Below are positions 28,279-36,996 of a stretch of DNA of 64,000 nucleotides, piece after piece (position 1 is the stretch's first letter; every line of letters begins with the position of its first letter). A model generated the notes under the pieces. The model saw only the letters and a list, made by a program, of their open reading frames with translations, searched no databases and had not been told where the DNA came from. Made by a program: the position numbers and the translations under genes. Source of the stretch: Luteibacter anthropi (GTDB taxonomy: Bacteria > Pseudomonadota > Gammaproteobacteria > Xanthomonadales > Rhodanobacteraceae); NCBI RefSeq assembly GCF_011759365.1, contig NZ_JAARLZ010000017.1:1-64000 (forward strand), written 5' to 3'.

Positions 28279-29529
28279 TCAGCGTGCCAGCAGGCCCTTC
28301 ACTTCGTCGAGATGGCCGTCGTTCGGCAGCGGCGGCTGGCCGAGCAGGTGCATCACGAGGGGGTACACGTCGATGTTCTGGAACGGCGCCACGGTCGCTC
28401 CCTGGCGGAAGCCGGGGCCGCGGCCGATGAAGAGCGCGCGCATGGTGGGATCGAGGTTGTCGTAGCCGTGTTCGCCCAGCGACATCGGGTCGGTGCGTTT
28501 TGCCAGGGCGTCGTGACTGATGATGGCCCAGCCGGTGTCCGCGAGGCAGAGAATGGCCGGCACACGGCGATGGGTGCCGTAGTTCAGGCGCTTGGGCAGG
28601 TCTTCACGGCGATAGCAGTGCATATGCTCGTGCGGACCCAGCAGGCGCGCGATGGCCTGGGAGGCGTCGTGGCCCGGCTTCGGGTTGAAAGTGGCCATCA
28701 CGCCGTAGGACACCGCATCGAGGGCATCCAGGTCGGTTGCTTCGTCGGCGAACACCGTATTGCCCTTGGGCACCGGCGCCATGCCGTGGTCGGACACCAC
28801 GATGATGTTCATCGTGTCGTAGAGGCCGCGACGACGCAGCTCGGCCACCAGGTGGCCCATCGCATCGTCCACTTCGCGCAGGGCGTCGTTCACCTCCGGC
28901 GAATCCGGACCGTGCTCGTGACCGGCGTGATCCACCGTGTCGAAGTAGAGCGTATCGAAGACAGGCTTCGGACCCGGCTCGTCGATCCACGACAGCAGCT
29001 TGTCCACGCGCTGGCGCGAGGTCAGCCGGCCGTCGTAGGGAATCCAGTGGTCGGGACGCACGTTGTGGATGGCGGCCTCGGTACCCGGCCAGAACATCGT
29101 GGCCGTGCGCAGGCCGCGCTTCTGCAAGGTGACCCAGATCGGTTCGGCATCGGCCCACCAGCGACCGTCGCTGGTGGCGGCGGGCAGCGACAGGCTGAAT
29201 TTCCCCAGCGCCGGATCGACCATCGTGTTGTTCACGATGCCATGGTGGTCGGGCACCAGGCCCGTGACGATCGTGTAGTGGTTCGGGAAGGTGAGCGAGG
29301 GAAACGACGGGAACATGTACGCCGGACGGGCGCCTTCCGCCGCGAGCTGCGCCAGATGGGGAGTGAGACCGCGATCCATGTAGTCGGGCCGGAATGCGTC
29401 GATCGAAATCAGCAACACCGGGGCGGGGGAGGATGCGGCGGGCCTGGCGGGCTGCGTGGAGCAGCCGGCCAGCACCACCACGAGCAGCGCGATGGCAACG
29501 CGCCACGAGGTGGGCAACGTGACGTTCAT
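28279..29529 (-). CDS. ENPP-type nucleotide pyrophosphatase/phosphodiesterase lipoprotein
   Basis: A 416-residue alkaline-phosphatase superfamily enzyme with a lipoprotein signal (LLVVVLAGC). The metal and nucleophile sites are visible: Asp in LLISIDAFRPDYM, the Thr nucleophile in PSLTFPNHY, DTVDHAGHEHGP, VSDHGMAP, and the late His in LGEHGYDN. Relatives hydrolyse phosphodiester or pyrophosphate bonds of nucleotides outside the cytoplasm. Probably exported and anchored. Divergent from the small Gln-rich gene at 29584. Confidence 0.9.
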   Translation of the reverse strand: MNVTLPTSWRVAIALLVVVLAGCSTQPARPAASSPAPVLLISIDAFRPDYMDRGLTPHLAQLAAEGARPAYMFPSFPSLTFPNHYTIVTGLVPDHHGIVNNTMVDPALGKFSLSLPAATSDGRWWADAEPIWVTLQKRGLRTATMFWPGTEAAIHNVRPDHWIPYDGRLTSRQRVDKLLSWIDEPGPKPVFDTLYFDTVDHAGHEHGPDSPEVNDALREVDDAMGHLVAELRRRGLYDTMNIIVVSDHGMAPVPKGNTVFADEATDLDALDAVSYGVMATFNPKPGHDASQAIARLLGPHEHMHCYRREDLPKRLNYGTHRRVPAILCLADTGWAIISHDALAKRTDPMSLGEHGYDNLDPTMRALFIGRGPGFRQGATVAPFQNIDVYPLVMHLLGQPPLPNDGHLDEVKGLLAR

Positions 29530-29583
29530 GGGGGCAGACGTAGGCTCTGGTTTCGTAACAACCGCCTATTTTGGACCACGAGC

Positions 29584-29991
29584 ATGACTAATTCATCACG
29601 CAAGAAACTGTTGCTGGCGTGCCTGGTGCTCCTCCCGGCCGCTGCCATGGCCCAGTCGCAGCAGCAGTCCAACGTTCCCGCAAGGGCCGCCGCGCCCGCA
29701 CCGAGGCCGGCCCCCCAGCCGCCGAGCCAGGCACAGCATGACTGGCAGCGGGCTGCGGACCGTGGCGCGATCCAGAGCCAGCAGCGCCAGGCCGACCTGC
29801 AGAACCAGCTGCGCCAGAACAGCATGAACCAGCAGATCAATGGCACCACGGACCCGAACCAGCGCAACCAGCTGCAAAATGCCTCGCGCGCGCAGCAGCA
29901 GCTCGATCAGTCGCGCCAGGATGACGCTGCACGGCGCTACCAGGAGCAGCACCCCACCCAGCCGCCGCCGGCAGGTAGCAGCGGCCACTGA
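29584..29991 (+). CDS. Exported Gln/Pro-rich protein of unknown function
   Basis: A 135-residue protein with a signal peptide (KKLLLACLVLLPAAAMAQS) followed by a low-complexity Gln-, Asn- and Pro-rich mature part (for example QSQQRQADLQNQLRQNSMNQQ). No domain recognised. An open frame continues far upstream but is antisense to the ENPP gene; the ATG at 29584 with the signal peptide is convincing. May be a periplasmic coiled-coil or disordered protein. Confidence 0.7.
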   Translation: MTNSSRKKLLLACLVLLPAAAMAQSQQQSNVPARAAAPAPRPAPQPPSQAQHDWQRAADRGAIQSQQRQADLQNQLRQNSMNQQINGTTDPNQRNQLQNASRAQQQLDQSRQDDAARRYQEQHPTQPPPAGSSGH

Positions 29992-30081
29992 CCAAGCCGC
30001 TGGTCATTGCTGCATCGCGTATGGCGAGGCGCGGAGTGGCGCGACCATAATCGGGGCTTCCCCAGGATCATGGAGCCCCCG

Positions 30082-31755
30082 ATGACGGCCGTGACGCGCA
30101 TCGACACCACCCGCACCATCCGCGCCCCGCGCGGCACGGAACTGACCTGCAAGAGCTGGCTCACCGAGGCGCCGTTCCGCATGTTGCAGAACAACCTCGA
30201 TCCCGAGGTCGCCGAGAATCCGGCCGAACTCGTGGTCTACGGCGGCATCGGTCGCGCGGCCCGCAACTGGGAATGCTTCGACGCCATCCTGCGCGCCCTG
30301 CGCGAACTGGGCGACGACCAGACGCTGCTGGTGCAGTCCGGCAAGCCGGTCGGCGTGTTTCCGTCGCACCCGGATGCACCGCGGGTGCTCATCGCCAACT
30401 CCAACCTCGTGCCGGCCTGGTCGAACTGGGAGCACTTCAACGAGCTCGATCGCAAGGGCCTCATGATGTACGGCCAGATGACGGCCGGTTCGTGGATCTA
30501 CATCGGCTCGCAGGGCATCGTGCAGGGCACCTACGAGACCTTCGTGGAAATGGGCCGCCAGCACTACGGCGGCAACCTGGCCGGCCGCTGGATCCTCACC
30601 GCCGGCCTGGGCGGCATGGGCGGCGCGCAGCCGCTGGCGGCCAGCCTCGCCGGTGCCTCGTCGCTCACCATCGAATGCCAGCAGAGCCGCATCGATTTCC
30701 GCCTGAAGACCCGCTACGTGGACGAACAGGCCACCGATCTCGACGACGCCCTGGCACGCATGGATCGCTACGCGAAGGAAGGCCGCGCCGTCTCCGTGGC
30801 CCTGCTGGGCAACGCGGCCGACGTGCTACCCGAGCTGGTGCGCCGTGGCGTGCGTCCCGATGCCGTCACCGACCAGACCAGCGCACACGATCCGGTCAAC
30901 GGCTACCTGCCGTCGGGCTGGACGGTCGAGGAATGGCTGGAGCGTCGCAAGAGCGATCCGACCGGCACGGCCCGTGAGGCCAAGCGCTCGATGCGCCGTC
31001 ACGTGGAGGCCATGCTGGCCTTCCACGCCCAGGGCGTGCCCACCTTCGACTACGGCAACAACATCCGCCAGATGGCCAAGGACGAGGGGCTGGGCGAGGC
31101 CTTCGCCTTCCCGGGTTTCGTGCCCGCCTTCGTACGCCCGCTGTTTTGCCGGGGCGTGGGTCCGTTCCGCTGGGTGGCGCTTTCGGGCGACCCGGAGGAC
31201 ATCTACAAGACCGACGCCAAGGTGAAGGAGCTGATCCCCGACGATCCGCACCTGCATCGCTGGCTGGACATGGCCCGTGAGCGAATCAGCTTCCAGGGTC
31301 TGCCGGCGCGTATCTGCTGGGTCGGACTGGGCCAGCGCCACCGTCTGGGCCTGGCCTTCAATGAGATGGTTCGTAAGGGTGAGCTGAAAGCGCCGGTCGT
31401 GATCGGCCGCGATCACCTGGACTCGGGCTCGGTCGCGAGCCCCAATCGCGAGACGGAGGCCATGCGTGACGGCAGCGATGCCGTGAGCGACTGGCCGCTG
31501 CTCAACGCCATGCTCAACGTGGCCGGTGGCGCCACCTGGGTCAGCCTGCACCATGGCGGCGGCGTGGGCATGGGTTACAGCCAGCACAGCGGCGTGGTCA
31601 TCGTGTGCGACGGTAGCGAGGCTGCCGACAAGCGCATCGCCCGCGTGCTCTGGAACGACCCCGGCACCGGTGTGATGCGGCATGCGGATGCGGGCTACCC
31701 GGAAGCCATCGCCTGCGCGAAGGAGCAGGGCCTGAACCTCCCGATGCTGGGCTGA
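30082..31755 (+). CDS. hutU: Urocanate hydratase
   Basis: A 557-residue NAD-dependent urocanase, second enzyme of histidine degradation. The length is that of the family. Visible signatures: [26 protein letters not shown], the catalytic Cys in [13 protein letters not shown], and the glycine-rich [23 protein letters not shown] six bases before ATG 30082 supports this start; ATG 30070 is an alternative. No hutH, hutI or hutG is next to it, so it is isolated from its pathway partners. Confidence 0.95.
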   Translation: MTAVTRIDTTRTIRAPRGTELTCKSWLTEAPFRMLQNNLDPEVAENPAELVVYGGIGRAARNWECFDAILRALRELGDDQTLLVQSGKPVGVFPSHPDAPRVLIANSNLVPAWSNWEHFNELDRKGLMMYGQMTAGSWIYIGSQGIVQGTYETFVEMGRQHYGGNLAGRWILTAGLGGMGGAQPLAASLAGASSLTIECQQSRIDFRLKTRYVDEQATDLDDALARMDRYAKEGRAVSVALLGNAADVLPELVRRGVRPDAVTDQTSAHDPVNGYLPSGWTVEEWLERRKSDPTGTAREAKRSMRRHVEAMLAFHAQGVPTFDYGNNIRQMAKDEGLGEAFAFPGFVPAFVRPLFCRGVGPFRWVALSGDPEDIYKTDAKVKELIPDDPHLHRWLDMARERISFQGLPARICWVGLGQRHRLGLAFNEMVRKGELKAPVVIGRDHLDSGSVASPNRETEAMRDGSDAVSDWPLLNAMLNVAGGATWVSLHHGGGVGMGYSQHSGVVIVCDGSEAADKRIARVLWNDPGTGVMRHADAGYPEAIACAKEQGLNLPMLG

Positions 31756-31764
31756 ACACCCCCC

Positions 31765-31847
31765 TGTAGGAGCGCGCCTCGCGCGCGACCGGTGCGGAGC
31801 CGAATATGCTCGCTCCGCACCGGTCGCGCGCGAGGCGCGCTCCTACA
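31765..31847. repeat. REP pair forming a perfect 36-bp hairpin
   Basis: The two REP arms extend beyond the usual core to give a perfect 36-bp stem with an 11-base loop (83 bp in all). It lies between the convergent hutU and msrA genes and may act as a bidirectional terminator. Confidence 0.9.
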
Positions 31848-31854
31848 ACCGCAC

Positions 31855-32523
31855 TTACCGGCCGTTGGCCCACTGGGCCACGTACATCTGCGGGTAGATG
31901 CGCTCCAGCGCCAGCACCTTCGGCCGGTCGTTGATCGCGATGTAGATGGCATCCGGGTTCAGCCGCATATAGTCCTGGTGCTCGCCCTCGGCCAGGTAGA
32001 AACCCTTCAGCGGCGCTACCTGGGTCACGATCGGCCGCGCAAAGGCATGCGCTGCCGTGAGCTGGGCGATGTATGCATCGGCCACCGTCTTCTGCTCGGG
32101 TGTCGCATAGAAGATCGCCGACCGGTATTGTGTGCCGGAGTCGGGCCCCTGCCGGTTGAGCAGGGTGGGGTCCTGGACCACCGAGAAGAACACCTGCAGC
32201 AACTGGCCGTAACTGACCTGTCCGGGGTCGTAGACGACCCGCACGGATTCGGCGTGGCCGGTGTCGCCCTCGCTCACATCGTCGTAGTTGGCGTGCCTAG
32301 CGTCGCCGCCCGAGTAACCGGTGCGGACGCTCTTCACGCCCTTGACGTGCTGGAAGACGCCTTCCACGCCCCAGAAGCAGCCGCCGGCAAAAACGGCGCT
32401 GGCCTCGCCCGTGGCAGGGGCGGTGTCCTGTGCGGGAGGAGGGAGCCGAAGGCCGTCTTCCCGCGCCGAGGCGCTGGAGCAGGCGGCAAGAGCGAGGACG
32501 AGGACGGAAAGTGCGCGGACCAT
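31855..32523 (-). CDS. msrA: Exported peptide-methionine (S)-S-oxide reductase
   Basis: A 222-residue MsrA. An N-terminal lipoprotein-like signal (LVLALAAC, Cys15) makes it an envelope enzyme. The catalytic Cys is Cys49 in VFAGGCFWGVEGVFQ; GYSGG, GHAESVRVVYDP and the C-terminal GEHQDYM match the family. It repairs oxidised methionine in exported proteins. No MsrB is adjacent. Confidence 0.92.
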   Translation of the reverse strand: MVRALSVLVLALAACSSASAREDGLRLPPPAQDTAPATGEASAVFAGGCFWGVEGVFQHVKGVKSVRTGYSGGDARHANYDDVSEGDTGHAESVRVVYDPGQVSYGQLLQVFFSVVQDPTLLNRQGPDSGTQYRSAIFYATPEQKTVADAYIAQLTAAHAFARPIVTQVAPLKGFYLAEGEHQDYMRLNPDAIYIAINDRPKVLALERIYPQMYVAQWANGR

Positions 32524-32784
32524 GAATCTCTCCTTCGGACAGTGGCTTACCGCAGCAGACCGGATAGTCGTCGTTTTCCTGACAAGCTGGCGTCTTCAGT
32601 TCGCCGGGAACTGGCCGATAAGCCTCCGGTCAACCGTAGGTGGTCTGTCATGGCGCAATTTCGGCATTCTGTTCAGCTGGCATTGACGCCGGCCAGACGG
32701 TGGCACGACCATGCGGCGCGCCATGCCGGGGCCGTCGCCCGATGGCTGGCGTGCTGGCAGGTAGATCCAAAGGAGCAGTAGCAA

Positions 32785-34002
32785 GTGGCGTACGATCTGG
32801 TGGAGAGGCGTGTCTTCGTGTCCGACCTGGAAGTCGGCATGTTTGTCAGCCGTCTCGATTGCGAGTGGTCCGACACGCCGTTCCCGTGGCAGGGCGTGCC
32901 GATCACGTCACGCGAGGACATCGAGAAGCTCAGCCGGTTCTGCAAGTTCGTCTTCGTGGACATGCAGCGACGGGTGATGCCTGCGCGCGTCGTCACCAGC
33001 ACGGCCCCGCGCCCGGCGCTGAATACCCGTCTCATCTCGCAGTGCACCTATACCGACACCGCGACGGCGGCGGAAGAACTGCCGCATGCGGCCGTGGCCT
33101 TCGAGCGGATCAATACCTTCGCCGGGAAACTGCTGGCCGACGTGCAATCCGGCCGCACCTTCGACGCGGCGGAACTCAGCGCCTGCGTGGCTCCCATGGT
33201 GGCCAGCCTGCTGCGCTGCCCGGATGCCTTCCTCTGGGTGGAAAGCCTGCGCCGCTACGACAGCTACACCTACCGCCACGCCGTGGGCTGCGCCAGCCTG
33301 GCGGCGGTGTTCGGCCGGCACATGGGCATCGAGCAGGAGGCGATCGTCAGCCTGGCGGCCGGCGGCCTGCTGCTGGACGTGGGCAAGTCGCGCTGGCCCG
33401 ATGACCTGCTTCATCGCGAAGGCCCCCTGAGCGAACCGGAGTGGGCGATCGCCCGCCGGCATGTCGACGACGGCCTGCGGATCCTCGACGGCTCCGGCGT
33501 CACCGACAACGAAATCCGCGACATGGTGCTCACGCACCATGAACGCTTCGACGGGAGCGGCTATCCTCATGGACTGGCGGGCACCGCCATTCCACTGGCC
33601 GGTCGCATCGCAGCCATCGTGGACACCTATCATGCGATGTCCACGCCGCGTCCCTACCGGGCGGCGGTGTCACAACATAATGCGATCCGGCAGATCTACG
33701 CCGGTCGCGACCGCGAGTTCCAGGGGGAGCTCGTGGAACAATTCCAGGCCTGCGTCGGTGTCTATCCCACAGGCTCGTTGGTGGAACTCAACACCGGAGA
33801 GGTCGCCGTGGTGACGATGCAGAACCAGACCAGACGGCTGCAGCCGCATGTGGCGGTACTCACCCGGACCGACAAGCAGAAGCTCGATCGCCCGGTCATC
33901 GTCGACCTGCTCAGCCAGGACGGAGGCGTCCGCCGCGAAATCCAGCGGACGCTGGCGCCGGGGAGTCATGGCGTCGAGCCGAGGGAGTCCCTGGCCTCAT
34001 GA
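32785..34002 (+). CDS. HD-GYP protein with a degenerate HD dyad
   Basis: A 405-residue protein with a DUF3391-like N-terminal domain (about 1-130) and an HD-GYP domain. HD-GYP enzymes hydrolyse cyclic di-GMP. The GYP part is intact (THHERFDGSGYPHGLAG) and the first His is present (YRHAVGCAS), but the HD dyad reads LLLDVGK: the His has become Leu. The usual YDA after VD is YHA. Activity is therefore doubtful; a c-di-GMP sensor or scaffold is possible. The start is GTG at 32785, with AAGGAG nine bases before. It overlaps the EAL gene by four bases. Confidence 0.88.
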   Translation: MAYDLVERRVFVSDLEVGMFVSRLDCEWSDTPFPWQGVPITSREDIEKLSRFCKFVFVDMQRRVMPARVVTSTAPRPALNTRLISQCTYTDTATAAEELPHAAVAFERINTFAGKLLADVQSGRTFDAAELSACVAPMVASLLRCPDAFLWVESLRRYDSYTYRHAVGCASLAAVFGRHMGIEQEAIVSLAAGGLLLDVGKSRWPDDLLHREGPLSEPEWAIARRHVDDGLRILDGSGVTDNEIRDMVLTHHERFDGSGYPHGLAGTAIPLAGRIAAIVDTYHAMSTPRPYRAAVSQHNAIRQIYAGRDREFQGELVEQFQACVGVYPTGSLVELNTGEVAVVTMQNQTRRLQPHVAVLTRTDKQKLDRPVIVDLLSQDGGVRREIQRTLAPGSHGVEPRESLAS

Positions 34003-35249
34003 GCGAGCGTAGCCACATCCTGCCGGCCGTGCAGGTGATACTGGATCGGGCATTGCCCGAGACCGGCCTGTGTGCGGTGCTGGTCGTGCGCATGAAGGGC
34101 ATGCGCGAAATGCAGTTGCGCTTCGGCTATGGCTTCGGCAACGAGATCATGCTGGCGGCCCGCGAACGCATCGTCGATGCGCTGCGCCATATCGACAAGG
34201 TATTCGTCGCCGGCGACGACAACTTCGTGATCGTGCTGCCTGCCGTGCGCAACCGCACCCATGCCATGCTTGCCGCCACTCGCATCGTGGGGGCTTTTGA
34301 CACGCCGCTGCCGCACCCGGAGCGCCCCTGGCATGGCCGCGTGGTCATCGGCGTGGCCATGCACCCGGACCACGGCAACTCCGCCGAATGGCTCTACCGC
34401 CGCGCGGAGATGGCGCACGACGACGCGGTTCGCCTGGGCGAGCCTTTCGCCATCTACGAACCGGACGTAACGCCGGTGGAAATCCTCTACGGCGAGTTGC
34501 GCGAGGACATCGAAAGCAACCGCCTGCACGTGGCCTTCCAGCCCCTGCGTGACCTGCGCAGCGGCGACATGGTGCGGGTGGAATCACTGGCCCGCTGGAG
34601 CACGCCGATGCACGGCGATGTCGCACCGGGCGACTTCATTCCCTTCGCCGAGCGCAGCGACCTGATCGTGCCGCTCACGCGCTGGAGCCTCAATGCGTCG
34701 CTCAGGCATGTCGCGGCATTGCACCGGGGCCGGTGTCCGCTCGACGTGGCGATCAATCTCTCGCCGAAGGTGTTCGTGGAGCACGGCTTTGCCGAGCACA
34801 TCCTGAGTGCACTGGAAATATGGGGTGTGCCGGCGGAATCCGCGATCGTGGAAATTACCGAAACCGCCCTGCTCACCGATCTCGACATGAGCGTGCGCGG
34901 CCTGCGTCGCCTGCGTGATCGCGGTGTGCGGGTAGCCATCGACGATTTCGGGACGGGCTATGCCTCGTTCGCCTATCTGCGCCATTTTCCTGCGACCGAG
35001 CTGAAGATCGACCGCTCCTTCGTCAGTGCCATGACCAGCGACGTACGTACCGAGCAGCTTGTACGCGCGATGGTCGAGGTGGCCCATCGCCTGGGCATGG
35101 AAGCGGTGGCCGAAGGCGTGGAAAACGAGGAAACCCTGCTGCGCCTGGTAGAGATGGACTGCGACGTCGTCCAGGGCTATCACATCGGCCGCCCGATGCC
35201 GGCCGACGAATTCGTCGCCGAGCGCCTGGCGGCATCTTCGATGGTGTAA
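33999..35249 (+). CDS. GGDEF/EAL protein, degenerate cyclase and probably active phosphodiesterase
   Basis: A 416-residue protein: a degenerate GGDEF domain (about 1-165; the signature is VAGDDNFVIVLP) and an EAL domain (about 170-410). The EAL signature reads VESLARW, keeping the metal-binding Glu. The other catalytic residues are visible: Asn in INLSPKVF, Glu in EITETAL, Asp-Asp in DDFGTGYAS, Lys in LKIDRSFV, Glu in AEGVENEE and Gln in QGYHIG. It probably hydrolyses c-di-GMP, with the GGDEF part perhaps binding GTP. Coupled by a four-base overlap to the HD-GYP gene. Confidence 0.88.
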   Translation: MSERSHILPAVQVILDRALPETGLCAVLVVRMKGMREMQLRFGYGFGNEIMLAARERIVDALRHIDKVFVAGDDNFVIVLPAVRNRTHAMLAATRIVGAFDTPLPHPERPWHGRVVIGVAMHPDHGNSAEWLYRRAEMAHDDAVRLGEPFAIYEPDVTPVEILYGELREDIESNRLHVAFQPLRDLRSGDMVRVESLARWSTPMHGDVAPGDFIPFAERSDLIVPLTRWSLNASLRHVAALHRGRCPLDVAINLSPKVFVEHGFAEHILSALEIWGVPAESAIVEITETALLTDLDMSVRGLRRLRDRGVRVAIDDFGTGYASFAYLRHFPATELKIDRSFVSAMTSDVRTEQLVRAMVEVAHRLGMEAVAEGVENEETLLRLVEMDCDVVQGYHIGRPMPADEFVAERLAASSMV

Positions 35250-35284
35250 CCCCATCCGTGGTGAGTGCATGGGGCAACAAGACC

Positions 35285-35424
35285 CCGTCGTTCCAGCGAA
35301 CGCTGGAACCCAGCGCCCCGGTTCACCAGCAAACACCGCCACGCCTCATCGGCTCGTGCGTAGAAAGCCCTGGCGCGAAAACCCGCTGCACCGTACTGGA
35401 TCCGAAGCTTTCACAGGGATGACG
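35285..35424. repeat. Interspersed repeat of a second family (GTTCCAGCG type)
   Basis: The 200-base gap after the EAL gene holds CGTCGTTCCAGCGAACGCTG-type inverted-repeat sequence (35285-35323) and, further on, CTGGATCCGAAGCTTTCACA followed by GGGATGACG (35396-35424), which look like the two ends of a small interspersed element. The core GGAACCCAGCGCCCCGGTT recurs in inverse orientation at 63582-63620. No gene is present here. Confidence 0.55.
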
Positions 35425-35449
35425 TGAAGATATTCTGCACCGCGGGATT

Positions 35450-36058
35450 CTACCGATGGGTGGACAGCTCGATGTAGTGCTCATGCAGCACTTCGACCCG
35501 TTTCGCCAGTGTGGCCTCGTCGCCATCGTTGACAATGACATCGTCGGCAATGGCCAGACGTTCCTCGCGGGACGCCTGTGCCGCGATCATCTTCTCTGCC
35601 AGCGTCTCATCGATGCCGTCACGTTTGACTAGGCGTTCGATACGAAGGCCTTCGGGAGCATCCACCACCAGCACCCGGTTCACCCACGCATAGTGCGCAT
35701 GGTTTTCCACCAGCAGGGGAATGGAAAGGACGCAGTAAAGTCCGTCACTGGCCTCGACCGCATCGCGCAGCCACTGGCGGATGCGCGGATGGAGAATGCC
35801 TTCGAGCGTGGTCCGGGCCGAGGGATCAGTGAAAATGTGCTGGCGCATGGAGGCACGGTCCAGGCGACCCTCGGCGTCGAGGGCCTCAGCACCAAAAGTC
35901 CGGGCGATCTCGGTCAGCGCCTCTGCCCCTGGTTCGACGACGGCACGCGCCGCGACATCGGCATCGTAGGTGCGCACGCCGAGAGCTTCGAAGCAGCGTT
36001 CCACGGCGCTCTTGCCCGAGGCGACGCCACCGGTCAACGCAACGACGAAGCGACTCAC
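35450..36058 (-). CDS. coaE: Dephospho-CoA kinase
   Basis: A 202-residue P-loop kinase for the last step of coenzyme A synthesis. Walker A is LTGGVASGKSAVE; YDADVAARAVVEPG and SIPLLVENHAHYAW are family segments. GTG start at 36058 overlapping the pilD stop by four bases (GTGA). The pilD-coaE pairing is common in gammaproteobacteria. Confidence 0.95.
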   Translation of the reverse strand: MSRFVVALTGGVASGKSAVERCFEALGVRTYDADVAARAVVEPGAEALTEIARTFGAEALDAEGRLDRASMRQHIFTDPSARTTLEGILHPRIRQWLRDAVEASDGLYCVLSIPLLVENHAHYAWVNRVLVVDAPEGLRIERLVKRDGIDETLAEKMIAAQASREERLAIADDVIVNDGDEATLAKRVEVLHEHYIELSTHR

Positions 36059-36924
36059 GCGAGCCCCGACATCCGCAGGTAGGTGTCCAGCAGTCGGTCA
36101 CCGACCAGCAGCCAGACCCAGCCGGCCGCTGCGATGTAGGGACCGAAGGGCATGGGCACATCGCGCCGGTGGCGGTTCAGTGCCATGAGCGTGCCGCCGA
36201 CCAGTGCACCGATGAGCGAGGACAACAGGACGACGGGAAGAATGGCAGACGGCCCCATCCAGGCGCCCAGGGCGGCCAGGAGCTTGAAGTCGCCATGCCC
36301 CATGCCTTCCTTGCCCGTGAGCAGCTTGAACAGCCAGTAGACGCTCCACAGGCTGAGGTAGCCGATGAGTGCGCCGAGGATGGCCGAAGAAGGAGCGATA
36401 GGCAGGGTCTGCCAGGCGGGGATCAGTGTCAGGCCGAGCCCGAGCCAGAGCAGCGGATAGTTGAGCTCGTCCGGCAGCAGCTGGGTGCGGGCGTCGACGC
36501 CGGACAGGGCGATCAGCAGGCAGGTAAACAACAGCGCAGCCAGGGCGCCGGGCGTGGGCCCGAAGCGCCACACGATCAGTGCACTGCCCAGGCCGGTAAG
36601 CAGCTCTACCAGCGGGTACTGGGCAGAAATGCGTTCACCGCAGTAACGGCAGCGCCCACGGAGGAACAGCCATCCCAGCACCGGGATGTTGTCGCGAACG
36701 GCAAGGCGGTGCGAGCACTGCGGACAATGGGACGGTTCGAGAGCGACTCCCGGCGGCTTGGGTTCGTCCACTTCCGGCAGTTCGAGCACCTCCCTGGCCT
36801 GCCGACGCCATTCCCACTGCATGCGGACAGGTGTGCGAAGGATGACCACATTGAGGAAGCTACCCACGATCAGGCCGAAAACGGCGGCGAAGGCGATCCA
36901 GAGGGGAAGCGGCAGTTCCGGCAT
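36055..36924 (-). CDS. pilD: Prepilin leader peptidase/N-methyltransferase
   Basis: A 289-residue integral membrane aspartic protease that cleaves and N-methylates type IV prepilins. The N-terminal segment FGLIVGSFLNVVILRTP, the zinc-type cysteine pairs CPQC and CRYC, and the catalytic aspartates in SGVDARTQLLPD and GMGHGDFKLLA are present. It follows pilC, with an intrinsic terminator in the 72-base gap, and is coupled to coaE. Confidence 0.95.
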   Translation of the reverse strand: MPELPLPLWIAFAAVFGLIVGSFLNVVILRTPVRMQWEWRRQAREVLELPEVDEPKPPGVALEPSHCPQCSHRLAVRDNIPVLGWLFLRGRCRYCGERISAQYPLVELLTGLGSALIVWRFGPTPGALAALLFTCLLIALSGVDARTQLLPDELNYPLLWLGLGLTLIPAWQTLPIAPSSAILGALIGYLSLWSVYWLFKLLTGKEGMGHGDFKLLAALGAWMGPSAILPVVLLSSLIGALVGGTLMALNRHRRDVPMPFGPYIAAAGWVWLLVGDRLLDTYLRMSGLA

Positions 36925-36940
36925 AGCGAGTCCGTGTAGA

Positions 36941-36975
36941 AGAAAGGCCCTCCCGCCGTCAGGGCGGAAGGGCCT
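36941..36975 (-). terminator. Intrinsic terminator after pilC
   Basis: Read on the minus strand, AGGCCCTTCCGCC pairs with GGCGGGAGGGCCT around a five-base loop and is followed by TTCTTCT. One stem position is a mismatch or wobble. It lies between pilC and pilD and should reduce read-through into pilD-coaE. Confidence 0.75.
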
Positions 36976-36996
36976 GGTATTGTGCCCCTGAAAGGA

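Noticed and set aside
32701-32716. TGGCACG-N4-TGCG as a sigma-54 promoter for the HD-GYP gene
   Set aside because: The GG to GC spacing is one base short of the strict sigma-54 spacing.
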